Assembly (NCBI GenBank): GCA_018398765.1
Contig: JAHBMJ010000996.1
Span: forward strand, 1-20,462
From: Chromera velia
Lineage: Eukaryota; Sar; Chromeraceae
DNA: 20,462 bases
Direction: 5' to 3'
The position numbers were made by a program, and so were the translations under genes. Positions 1 to 9,700 of the stretch are shown here, one piece after another (the stretch's first letter is position 1; each line of letters starts with the position of its first letter). The notes beneath the pieces were generated by a model. The model ran no database searches. It saw nothing but the letters and a program-made list of their open reading frames with translations, and had not been told where the DNA came from.

Positions 1-3000
1 GTGCAATAGAAATAGTGAGAGAGTCTGCATTGGTCCATGTTTGGCCAACAATGGAATGAAAAAGAGACTGAGTTAAGAAGACACCACTCTGCCCTTCCTG
101 GACGGTTCGTGCGTTAAGGTCTTGCAACAGATCTTTGAACAGCACAACGCGGTCGTGAAGCTGCATGGCTTTGTCAGCCTCGGATTCAGCAGTGGGGAAA
201 CCATTCGGAAAATGCTGCCTCATTTGGTCGAGCCTGGAAACCAGATCGAGAGCGATCTTCTCGTCACTTTCGTTTTCGTCAACATACGCTCCCAGAACCC
301 CTCTCTTCCCGACCACCTTATGCTTGGCCTCCTCCGTTCGGTAGTTCTTCAAATTGTTCTTGCAACGCTGGGCATCCTCCCAGTCATATGGCAAATCTGC
401 GAGAGACCGTGCGCACTTCTCGAGATCTTTCAAGAAGTTTTCGGCAGGCTGCACCCACTCTTGCACGGGCAGACGAGGATCCTCGACGCTTGCCACCAAG
501 CCCTGCAGCAGCGCTGCTGCCTCATTGACGGAGTTGTTGTTACCAGCAGTCCACCTGCATGCAGTCATCATGTGTTGAATTAAGGCAATCAGAAGAGGAG
601 AGCAGAAGGACTTGAACGAACGCAAAAAAAAGAGATGTATGCATACACATGAGATGGAACAAAAGGACCTTCGATTGCCCAAGGGTATCGTTTTTTTGCA
701 AGAGCAAGCGAGAGGGAGGTCAGCACGTTGAAGTGAAAGACCGCGTGCACAAACAGATGCAAAGAGAGAAGGCAAAGAATTGCCGTCAAAAAAAAAGAGG
801 AAGACGTCGCCACCCTTTTTCTTCTATTTCATGGGCAAATACCCAGGCAAGACACAGACAGACAGACAGACAGACAGCCAACTGACGTATCGTACACCTC
901 GAGGGAGGCGTCCAATTTCTGCAATTTTCCGTCCAATGAGTCCATCAGAGAGCGCAGAACAGCAACGCGATGTCGGGAGGGGGAATGTGGGTGTGCTCGT
1001 TCCCCGACGCTCACCCCCGCGCCTGCCTCTTCCTCTTCGACCCCCGCGTTTTCCTCTCCCTCTTCGACCCCCGCGTCTTCCTCTTCGCTTTCCTCTTCGC
1101 TTGCCTCTCGTACGTATACTGTTGCCTGAGGGTCCACGTGCAGGACGGCACCCTTCAAGACTTGTGTCACCACATTCTCAAGGGTTCCTTCAGGAAAGGA
1201 CGTGTACCACGAGAACGTGCAGCGGAGCGGGGACTCCGCGAAGGTCAGGATCTCTGGCAGTGGTGCAGGCAGGGGGTCAGGCAGACTCCCTGCCCGTGCC
1301 TGTCTTGTTATGTTCTTGACTGCGAGAGGAACGAGGACGGTGACAAAATACTGCAACCGAAAGAAGCAGGGACAGAAACATACATATGCAATCAACGTCG
1401 GTGATCTTCAAAGCAGGAAGGAGGGGCAGAAAGAAGCGAAAAAAAAAAGGACCATACGAGCATCCACCAAACCTCTCCAAGACAGGAAGACAAAATGATA
1501 GGAAGAGCTCAAAGGAAGAGTCGAACGTCCCGACAAAATGATAGAGCTGCGTGGGAAACAGATCCCGAAACAGGACAGAGCAGGGGGCCATACAGACGCA
1601 AAAGGCAGACAGCTCAAAGCATCAGAGGCGGTTCATTAGAGGAGCGGCGAATGGACAAGAGAAAGCAGAAGCATGCAACGACCAACAAAACCTGCATAAG
1701 GCAGAACCAGTGCTAAACAGCCTGCATAAGGCAGCATTGTGTGGTAATCTTTCAGTGCTGAATCTCTAGAAGATAAGCTCTAGGTTTGTTTCCAACAACA
1801 TTGAAAAAAAAGACCCACCTGCCATGATGCGATAGGAAGGCAGTCTTCCTCCAAGCCGCTTCCCCCCTCTTCACCCCCTTCAGGCTGAATCGCCTCACGC
1901 GCTTTCGCCTCGAAGAGGGCAAACTCAGCGTCAGTTTCTTTGTGAAGCTCTTCCCACACGGCTTGCCGCGTTCTCGGAGACCCCGGTTGATCAGCAAGCA
2001 GACGGCTGCTCACTTCCGGGTTTCTCCCCTCGTTCCTCTCCCTTGAGGAGGACTTCGGGGGTGTCGTCTCCGCCCTCTCCCTCTCCCTGTCTCTCTCCCC
2101 ATCAACGTCGGCTCCTTGATGGGAGCAGGGGGAATGCAGAGGAGGTCTCTCCCCCTCTGGCGACAGAGACAGACGACGCAGCCTGGGTCGACTCGCCTCT
2201 CCCTCCTCGTGCTCCCCAGCCACCCCCTCGTTCTCCCCAGCCACCCCCCCGTTCTCCCCAGTCACCCCATCGCACTGCCTAAACATCCCCTCGCGCTCCC
2301 GAGGCACGGGCACGTTCTTTGTTGACTGTGTGTGCACGAATTCGACGACTGTCGCCATCGCTCCCATCACAACCTCATCAGCAGATCCTTCAAAGGATCC
2401 TTCAAAGGATTTAAACCACTCGAAGGTGCAGAGGTCGAAGTTCTCCGCAATCCGCATGACATCTGGGAGAGGTGGCGGCAGCGGATCGGGAACGAGTGGT
2501 CCGCTTCTCCGTATTGCATTCACCACGTAAGGGATGATGTCAGTCTTGAAAAGCTGCAGGAAGGAAGGAGCGAACAAAACAAACACCTCATGCGAAGCTC
2601 AACGCATCGAGGAGGACGGAAAGACAGATGGCCAGATATGAACAGCACAGGAGCGAAGAGGTAAACACACGCTGAATGTGACTGAAAGGGCAGATTGAAA
2701 AGAGCCATAGTCACAAAAAAAGAGATCGACCGTGAAGGAAGGCAGCTGAAGGATGACAATGCATCCATCCACAGCAGGAAGGAAGACGAACAAAGCAGCG
2801 CAAGGAAAAGCGAAGAATCGTCCGCTGTCGATAGAAGAAACAGAAGGAACCCACCTGCCAGTCTGAGACTTCGTTCGGCTCATCGAATCGCCCTGTAGCT
2901 CCTGGAGGTTGAATCGCCTCATGCACCAGGGCGTCGAAGACCTCCATCTTGTCCTCTATTTCCTTGTAATGGTGAATCCAACTCGGAGAGTTCGGATCGA

Positions 3001-5705
3001 TGAAGCGGCTACATGGCGGGATGTCCTCTTCTCCCTGCTCAGAGCAGCGCGCTTCTTCCTCTCGACCACCCTCGGCATCTTCTTCTGCTTCAGGTGGCGG
3101 GGTTTGGGGAGAGGCACCCTCTCTCTCTCTCTGTGTGTGTTCAAAGAAGGGCGGGGTTCGGGGCCCTGCACCGTCTGACTGCTGAAAGCCGCCGGGAGGG
3201 AGTGGCGGTCTCGCTGCCTCTGACAAAAGAGAGGACTGCTCCTCTGGTTCTGAAGAAAACTCCTTGGCGGAGCGCGGAGCTTCCTCCCGATCACCCTGCA
3301 AGGCCTCAGCTACTGCCTCTTCCTCTTGCACTCCTCCTACTCCGTCTGCCAGGGGGGCAGAGAGGGGAGAGGCCGCCATGGCGTCCTCTTCTTTCTCTTC
3401 GTCTTGCACTCCTCCTTCTCCGTTTTCAGGGGCGGCAGACAACGGAGAGGCCTCCGAGGAAACATCTACTGCCTTTTCCTCTTCCTCTTGCACTCCTCCT
3501 TCTCCGTCTGCGGGGGCGGGAGACAACGGAGAGGCCTCCGAGGAAACATCTATTCCCTTTTCCTCTTCCTGTTGCAGTCCTCCTTCTCCGTCTTCGGGGG
3601 CGGGAGAGAACGGAGGGGCCTCCGAGGAAACATCTACTCCCTTTTCCTCTTCCTCTTGCACTCCTCCTTCTCCGTCTGCGGGGGCGGCAGACAACGGAGA
3701 GGCCTCCGAGGAAACATCTACTGCCTTTTCCTCTTCCTGTTGGACTCCTCCTTCTCCGTCTGCGGGGGCGGGAGCAAACGGAGAGGCCTCCGAGGAAACA
3801 TCTACTGCCTTTTCTTCTTCCTGTTGCACTCCTCCTTCTCCGTCTTCGGGGGCGGCAGACAACGGAGAGGCCTCCAAGGAAACATCTACTGCCTTTTCCT
3901 CTTCCTGCTGCACTCCTCCTTCTCCGTCTGCGGGGGCGGGAGAGAACGGAGAGGCCTCCGAGGAAACAACTACTGCCTTTTCCCCTTCCTGTTGCACTCC
4001 TCCTTCTCCGTCTGCGGGGGCGGGAGAGAACGGAGAGGCCTCCGAGGAAACATCTACTGCCTTTTCCTCTTCATCTTGCACTCCTCCTTCTCCGTCTGCG
4101 GGGGCGGGAGAGAACGGAGAGGCCTCCGAGGAAACATCTACTCCCTTTTCCTCTTCCTGTTGCACTCCTCCTACTCCGTCTGCGGGGGCGGGACAGAAGG
4201 GAGGGGGCTCCGAGGAAACATCTACTGCCTTTTCCTCTTCCTCTTGCACTCCTCCTTCTCCGTCTGCGGGGGCGGGACAGAAGGGAGGGGGCTCCGAGGA
4301 AACATCTACTGCCTTTTCCTCTTCCTCTTGCACTCCTCCTTCTCCGTCTGCGGGGGCGGCAGACAACGGAGAGGCCTCCGAGGAAACATCTACTGCCTTT
4401 TCCTCTTCCTGTTGCACTCCTCCTTCTCCGTCTGCGGGGGCGGGAGAGAACGGAGGGGCCTCCGAGGAAACATCTACTGCCTTTTCCTCTTCCTGTTGCA
4501 CCCCTCCTTCTCCGTCTGCGGGGGCGGGAGAGAACGGAGAGCGCTCCGAGGAAACATCTACTGCCTTTTCCTCTTCCTCTTGCACTCCTCCTTCTCCGTC
4601 TGCGGGGGCGGGAGAGAACGGAGGGGCCTCCGAGGAAACATCTACTGCCTTTTCCTCTTCCTCTTGCACTCCTCCTACTCCGTCTGCGGGGGCGGGAGAC
4701 AACGGAGAGCGCTCCGAGGAAACATCTACTGCCTTTTCCTCTTCCTCTTGCACTCCTCCTTCTCCGTCTGCGGGGGCGGGAGAGAACGGAGGGGCCTCCG
4801 AGGAAACATCTACTGCCTTTTCCTCTTCCTCTTGCACTCCTCCTTCTCCGTCTGCGGGGGCGGGAGAGAACGGAGAGCGCTCCGAGGAAACATCTACTTC
4901 CTTTTCCTCTTGCCCTTTTTTTTCTTCTCTGTCTCCCAGGGCGGCAGAGGAGGTAGAGGGCTGCAAGGCCTCCTCTTGCCGTTCTTCTTCTCTGTTTCCC
5001 GGGGCGGCAGAGGAGGCAGAGGCCTGCTGTCGCCCTTCTTCCTTTTGTCTTTCTGCGGGGGCGGCAGAGGAGGAAGAGGCCTCGTCTTGCTCTCTTTCCT
5101 TCTGCCTTTGCTGCACACCATATGAGAAGGCAAGAGGGAAGAGACAGGAGGATCATGCATGAGAAGGATGATGGTGGATAGGGTGCAGATTCGAAACAAA
5201 CGGCATTCGTGACAGACAACTCACAAAAAAACAGTCACATTCTCACAGGCACTTGAAAACTGCAGAGGCACGCAATGACGCGAAAGGTGGAAAGAGGGAA
5301 GCCAAGCCTTTCTCGATTCCGCAACGAAGGCCGATCTACTTGCAAAGCTGTCCTTCTTTTGCACATTTTCAAAGCTTTAATCACTCATTCATGTCAATCC
5401 GTTTGTATCTTGAATTTCAGCAGGAGAACATGGAGGGAAGATGCCGCCAAACAGCAAGCACAATAGAAGAGCAAGCGGACAGCTACAAATCAGACGAAAC
5501 AACGATACACGCCGAAAATCTGTGCTGGGATACTGACCGCCTCAAGCTTTTTCCTCTCGAGAATCTCAAAAGCGCGTTTGGTGAAGAGGCGGTTCTTCAG
5601 TGCATACTGAACTTGACCCTTCAACTCTTCCCTTGCCGCTTCGTACTCCTCCTTTGAGCGATAGGTAGGCCCCATCGGAATATCTTGCCAAGATCTAGAA
5701 GACAT
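1..5705 (-). CDS. Gene A: large acidic repeat protein with duplicated exon module, 3' end missing
   Basis: I do not recognise this family. The model, read on the minus strand, has exon 1 at 5705-5538 (ATG with A at -3), exon 2 at 5110-2855, exon 3 at 2553-1819, exon 4 at 1350 to 887 or 898, and exon 5 from 554, open to the window edge or ending near 85. The introns between exons 1 and 4 are all phase 0, with donors GTCAGT or GTGGGT and acceptors ending in GCAG. Exon 5 needs a one-base entry, which favours the exon 4 end at 887. Exon 1 gives a charged 56-residue helical start. Exon 2 (752 residues) is Glu/Ser/Pro/Ala-rich, with about 18 copies of a 28-residue repeat, and is probably disordered. 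Exons 2 to 5 share a duplicated unit: an EAIQP...WQ end followed by a PDPLP.PLP...AENF-like start. No signal peptide or membrane segment is evident. The visible protein exceeds 1,350 residues. Strand and exons 1-4 are well supported; the function is unknown. Confidence 0.72.
857..878. repeat. (GACA)n microsatellite
   Basis: A short run of CAGA/GACA tetranucleotides lies in the intron between exons 4 and 5 of gene A. In the sense direction it reads TGTC, the same simple-sequence class found in many introns of the plus-strand genes. Confidence 0.85.
1018..1115 (-). repeat. Imperfect acidic coding repeat in gene A exon 4
   Basis: Short imperfect repeats of a CTCTTCGACCCCCGCG-type unit (plus strand) encode a Glu-rich linker with repeated AGVEE motifs. 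The position matches the minisatellite linker of exon 3, so both duplicated exons carry an expanded acidic linker between their conserved ends. Confidence 0.65.
2205..2280 (-). repeat. 21-bp coding minisatellite in gene A exon 3
   Basis: About three imperfect copies of a 21-bp unit encode a seven-residue repeat of the type GENEGVA. They lie between the duplicated module's head and tail in exon 3. On the plus strand the unit reads as repeated TTCTCCCCAGCCACCCCC-like blocks. It is in frame and adds acidic, glycine-rich linker. Confidence 0.75.
3315..4912 (-). repeat. 84-bp coding minisatellite (28-residue repeat, about 18 copies)
   Basis: This tandem array lies inside exon 2 of gene A. The unit is 84 bp and encodes 28 residues with the core KAVDVSSE, then a variable S/A-P-L/F-S-P-A-P block, then ADGEGGVQ and a run of Glu. 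I count 18 well-conserved copies plus one degenerate copy at the C-terminal side (near 3315-3400). Copies differ mainly at the first residue (E, Q or D), at the SERSP/SEAPP/SEASP/SEPPP block, and at E or V in ADGxGG. Because 84 is a multiple of three and the unit has no stop codons in most frames, long shadow frames run across it on both strands. Shorter relatives of the unit (near 4920-5090, around SSAAP...DREE) precede it and look like an older, decayed form. Confidence 0.93.
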
Positions 5706-5960
5706 TGTTATGCAAGTTTCAGTGAACGGTTAAAGAGCACTGAAGGAGTGTATCGGTTGATGATCGCAGGCGTCAAAATGCCAAAAACCACAAGTTTGAC
5801 GGACTCCCTGTAGCAAAGACCTTACTGAACAGCTAATAGCGGTAGTAGGAAACGATCGCTATGGTAAGTGAATGTGTAGATTCACTGTAGAAGTCAGAAT
5901 GAGGAGAATGCATGAGTTTCGGGTGTTCAGTGGTGCTCACAGAGTCCCATGCAGCAGAAG

Positions 5961-5971
5961 TGCATGCATGC
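5961..5971. promoter_or_regulatory. TGCATGCATGC element upstream of gene A
   Basis: Two overlapping TGCATGC palindromes lie 256 bp upstream of the gene A start. In apicomplexans TGCATGC/GCATGC words are known binding sites of ApiAP2 factors. Use of this one as a site is inferred only from its position and from a similar element upstream of gene D. Confidence 0.35.
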
Positions 5972-6236
5972 CGGGGCCCTGGGCCTCGGTATTAGTTCGA
6001 TGATACTTCGATCTAGTAAAGGGGGCAGATCGAAAAAGGACTTGAGACACACACAAACTCGATCCCGCCATCCGAGACGAAATTTCAGACAAAAAAGGGC
6101 CCCAGCCGAAAAATCGAACATACGGTGGCGGTGACCACACTTGCATGCACGTACGTACGTATACGTACGCACGTACCGAACTATATATAGGCCGTGTGAG
6201 ACATCACTTCGAGGCACTTGCTGTCAAGATGGTCGT

Positions 6237-6467
6237 GGCCCCGGAAATCATGCTTGAGGGGCACGCAAATTTATACCGGCTCCTGCTCTTAATTCTCCCC
6301 GACCCCGACCCCTTCCGTCAGGGCCCCGGCATACCCCTTGAGCTTGCGAAGGGGGTATCCTATGGGTATCCTGCACGCATGATTTATTAATTAATAAATC
6401 TCATGCATGCACCGTAACGCTTTCCGGGGCCATTTTCTAAGTGCCCCACGCTACGCTTTCCGGGGCC
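6237..6467. mobile_element. Possible MITE-like inverted-repeat element
   Basis: The left arm (6237-6264) and the right arm (6441-6467) are inverted copies. The first 11 bases (GGCCCCGGAAA) and the last seven (GGGGCAC) match; the middle is diverged. The interior has an inverted repeat built on ATACCCC/GGGGTAT (6331-6357) and a perfect AT palindrome (6382-6399). A second partial copy of the right arm, ACGCTTTCCGGGGCCAT, sits at 6417-6433 and repeats at 6453-6469. There is no coding capacity and I could not find a clear target-site duplication. It could be a non-autonomous transposon or a decayed foldback sequence. Confidence 0.4.
6382..6399. repeat. 18-bp perfect AT palindrome
   Basis: ATTTATTAATTAATAAAT reads the same on both strands. 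With a small bulge the arms extend outward to GCATGA on the left and TCATGC on the right, so a cruciform or a paired binding site is possible. It lies at the centre-right of the MITE-like element. Confidence 0.9.
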
Positions 6468-6469
6468 AT
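6417..6469. repeat. 17-bp direct repeat
   Basis: ACGCTTTCCGGGGCCAT occurs at 6417-6433 and again at 6453-6469 with no mismatch. The second copy forms part of the right inverted arm of the MITE-like element. Confidence 0.9.
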
Positions 6470-6784
6470 CCTGTTCAAACTTCAAAGAAGGACTCGAAGT
6501 TGAATCTGAACTTGAATCTGAGATTCTGAAGCGGCATAAGCAGACATCTGCGATCATCAGACCAAACTTGTCGATCGGAACTTTAATGGTTTGTGTCTAT
6601 CAAGTGTGTTTTGGATGCTACCCATTTTCTGCGCCCTGAAAGTGAACCGGTCTCTGCCAACTTATCTTCTCCTCCACCCCCAGCACATCTCTGTCTCCTG
6701 AAAAAATCCTTCCGCGTTCTAGGGACATCTGCTCTTGAACCGCCCTCTGCTTAGTTGTAGGAAGGTGTGAGTCGGTGGAAGAAG

Positions 6785-9700
6785 ATGAGTGGACAGTTGA
6801 AGGGATGGGAAAAGAACAATGAAACCGGATCTCCCCCCGGGCACAAGTCGATAACCCGGACTCAACGTTCTCCTACAGAACTTCAAGGGCACATTGAGGG
6901 CCAAGGTGAAAATGCAGTCTTGCGACCCTCTCGAAAATATGCTCAGCAAACGCAACCAGTACATGATACCGTGACGGCAGATCAGCCTGCGGCACTCTTC
7001 ACTAAAGACCTTCCAGTCAAAAGCGAAGAGACGGCCCCCGAGTCCTCCTCAGACCCACCCCCTCCCTCTGAAGAGGAAGTTTTAAGCCTTTTGCTGGAGC
7101 ATGGGGGACCCTTCACACAGGTTTGCATGTGTAGTCAATGAAAGGGGGGGAATGACAGGCGTGTCGTCCTTGATCGAGGGGAAAATGGTTTTTCTTTCAC
7201 TTCACTCATATGTACGTATTTCACAGAATGCATGCCCTCATTATTAATATCAAGTTGTTGGAACGAGAGCGGCCGGCCTCTGGGTCTCTTTGGGTACCCT
7301 TCTTGCAGCGCCTCTTAACTTTCTGCTTTTCTCTCTCTGGGATCTGCACTCTCTCTTTTCCCGCTTCTCTCCTGTGGTCTTTCTGCCTGACATTCAAGTG
7401 GGAAGTTTTCATTCATTCATTCATTCATTCATTCATTCATTCATTCATTCATTTTTCTACTCTGAAAACTCTTTTTGTGCTCCGTCGTCGACTTTGGACC
7501 TTCCAAGCATGTCTTTAGGATTCCAATTATTCACTTTGGTCGCTTTCCTGGCTCCGTTGAGGCGTTCGTTCAGGTGACGGCAGGCCGCGACTTGTTTGGG
7601 ATGACCTGGACGAGCCTCCGGTCGATCGAAATGGTAAGTGCCTGCGTCCTTTTTCACAGAAAAGAAAAACAAGATCGAGAAGTGTAAGCCTGTAGTTGTA
7701 CTGCGCTATCTCTCGAACATAGTGCCTCCTGCCTAGAGACAAGCATGACCGCTCAAACGAGTCTGAAGAGGCAGAGAGTCTGCGAGTGGTCTTGTGGCTT
7801 GATGTGTGCTAAATCCTTTCTTTCACTTGTCCCTTCCTTGTCCCTCCCTCTCGTGTTTGCGCATGTGCAGGGAGCAGTGCGGGGAGCTCAGTTGCGGAGT
7901 GTGGATCTTTCTGGTGAGCCGGTTCATTAGTTAATGCCTTGGAGGGTTGTGTGTGGCTGCGTTTCAGCCACAATAGAGAAAATCCGCTTGAATGCTCACC
8001 TGCCTCACGAGATTTCCTCCCAGCCTCTACTGTCTCCTCGGTTCCTTTACTGATTGTGTCGCTCTCTGCTTATGACGCTCTGTCTCCCTCCCTTGTGGAC
8101 GACGCCATTGATTAGTTCCCCCCCACACACACACCCTCTCTTAATTCCACATGCGTGCATGCAGCCTGCAGCCTCTCTCCCGGAAAGGCCGCCCTTCTCC
8201 TCCTGGCCCTCCCTTCGTCCACTGAGGAGCTGGTGCTGGGTCAGTCGGTCGGTCATTCGTTTGCTAGGGGCTCTCTGTCTGTCTGTCTGTCTGTCTGCAT
8301 ATATGTAGGGGCGTGAGCTTACTGAGAGTTGCAGGACTTGATTGAGGTAGTGGTCCGAGGGGGTATTCTTCACAAACTGAACCATGTTCGGTCACTCGCT
8401 CTGAAACGTTCTATTTTTCGTTCTGTTTTTCGCCGCTTAGCAATGCAGTGAAAGTCTACAATCCTCTTCCCTGCAGTTGGCCTGTTTTTTGGTAACCATT
8501 CTGTTTTGTCAACAGAGACAGAGACAGATCTTCTGAGTAATTGACTGCTGTTTTGTGGCTGCTGCAGGCCCTGCCATGGTGCGGGGTCGGGCTCTTCTCC
8601 CCCTGTGCCAGTTTATGGATAGGCGTGTGTCTGGATGTATCTCTGGGGCAGCCTGCAGTGGAGATGCACCCCGTCTGAAGAGTCTGGCATTCGCAAGTCC
8701 GTTGGTCGGTTTTTTTTCTTTGCAAGCGCACAAACGACGGTTCCTTTGGCACACTCTTCTCTTTCTTCTCCATTGATACTTTCTGGTGCCTTCGGGGACT
8801 TGCACTCTCTCTCAGGGGAGGTTTCGAGGACGCCGTTGGCCCTTTTGGGACAATGAATAGGAGCTGCGTACTTCTGGAGTTCCACACGGAAGGAAAGCAA
8901 GAAAAGGCTAGAGAAAACAAAGAGAACGACAGGAGCCAGGCAGGCCGTGTCAGGGGAAAGAGAGCGCAACACGATGAAAAAGTGGAAGCAAGCTAACGGG
9001 CTGCAGACTTACTTGAAGGACCCAAACGCGCTTCTTCAGTCTGTCTGGCATATTCAATGAGAGCCCCATGCACTCTTGTCCCTCTCCTTTCCTCGGAGTC
9101 CCGATGCACGTTTCTCTCTTTCTTTTCTTTCGCCTCTTTTCTCTTCTCTTGTATGCAGAACACAGCATCGGGTTTGATGAGAGAGCCCAAGTGTTTTCGA
9201 GGTTGCCTGAAGGATTGGAGAGTTTTGCCTTGGAAGGTTAGTGTCGTAGAACGCAAAAAAAAACTCTCCAGGGAGGGAGGGAGGGAGGCAGGGGGAAACA
9301 CCTTTTCAAGCAGAGGTGGTCGTAAGGAAAGTGAGGAGCTGCGCTTGCCTGCCTGCCTGACTGAATGTCTCATCTCGTCTCAACCCATCGATAAAATGAG
9401 TGAGTAGGCCTGTATGTACGTCTGTCTCCTCTCGATCCCCTCTGGAAGGATGCAGACGACTACCCGGACACAGTCAAAGCCCCAGGCCTGGTGTCTGCCA
9501 TCCAGTCAGGGAGGCTGAATACTCTGAAATCCCTCAAACTCCACAAGTTCGCTTCCACAGAGGGACTCGATGAGGCCATTGACGCTGTGTTGAAGGCAAT
9601 GAGCGAACTGGAGGAGCATTTCCCTTGTGAGTCCACAGGAGAGTTTCCGTTGAAGTTGGAGACCCTCTGGGTGCCTTGGACAAGGTCTCATGTCCAGGGG

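Larger units (their letters stand above)
5706..6784. other. Divergent intergenic region between genes A and B
   Basis: No convincing gene is seen here. The region should carry both promoters, because gene A starts leftward at 5705 and gene B rightward at 6785. It contains TGCATGCATGC at 5961-5971, a GTAC-rich alternating stretch at 6145-6176, a TATATATA stretch near 6182-6190, a palindromic MITE-like element at 6237-6467, and plain sequence from 6470 to 6784. Short open frames exist but have neither splice support nor protein-like composition. Confidence 0.7.

Noticed and set aside
3013-5162. Three plus-strand open frames of about 600 to 650 codons across the minisatellite
   Set aside because: They exist because the 84-bp unit lacks stop codons. 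No in-phase exons extend them on the plus strand, whereas the minus frame joins exons on both sides with consistent phase 0 splice sites.
4071-5219. Second minus-strand frame of 382 codons encoding an Arg-rich repeat
   Set aside because: It is another shadow of the same repeat, with an extremely basic composition and no splice-compatible neighbours.
6145-6190. GTAC-rich stretch plus TATATATA as a core promoter or tRNA-like hairpin
   Set aside because: It is an alternating ACGT simple sequence; it shows no cloverleaf or box A/B pattern, and the distance to either start codon is large for a core promoter, so I did not call it.
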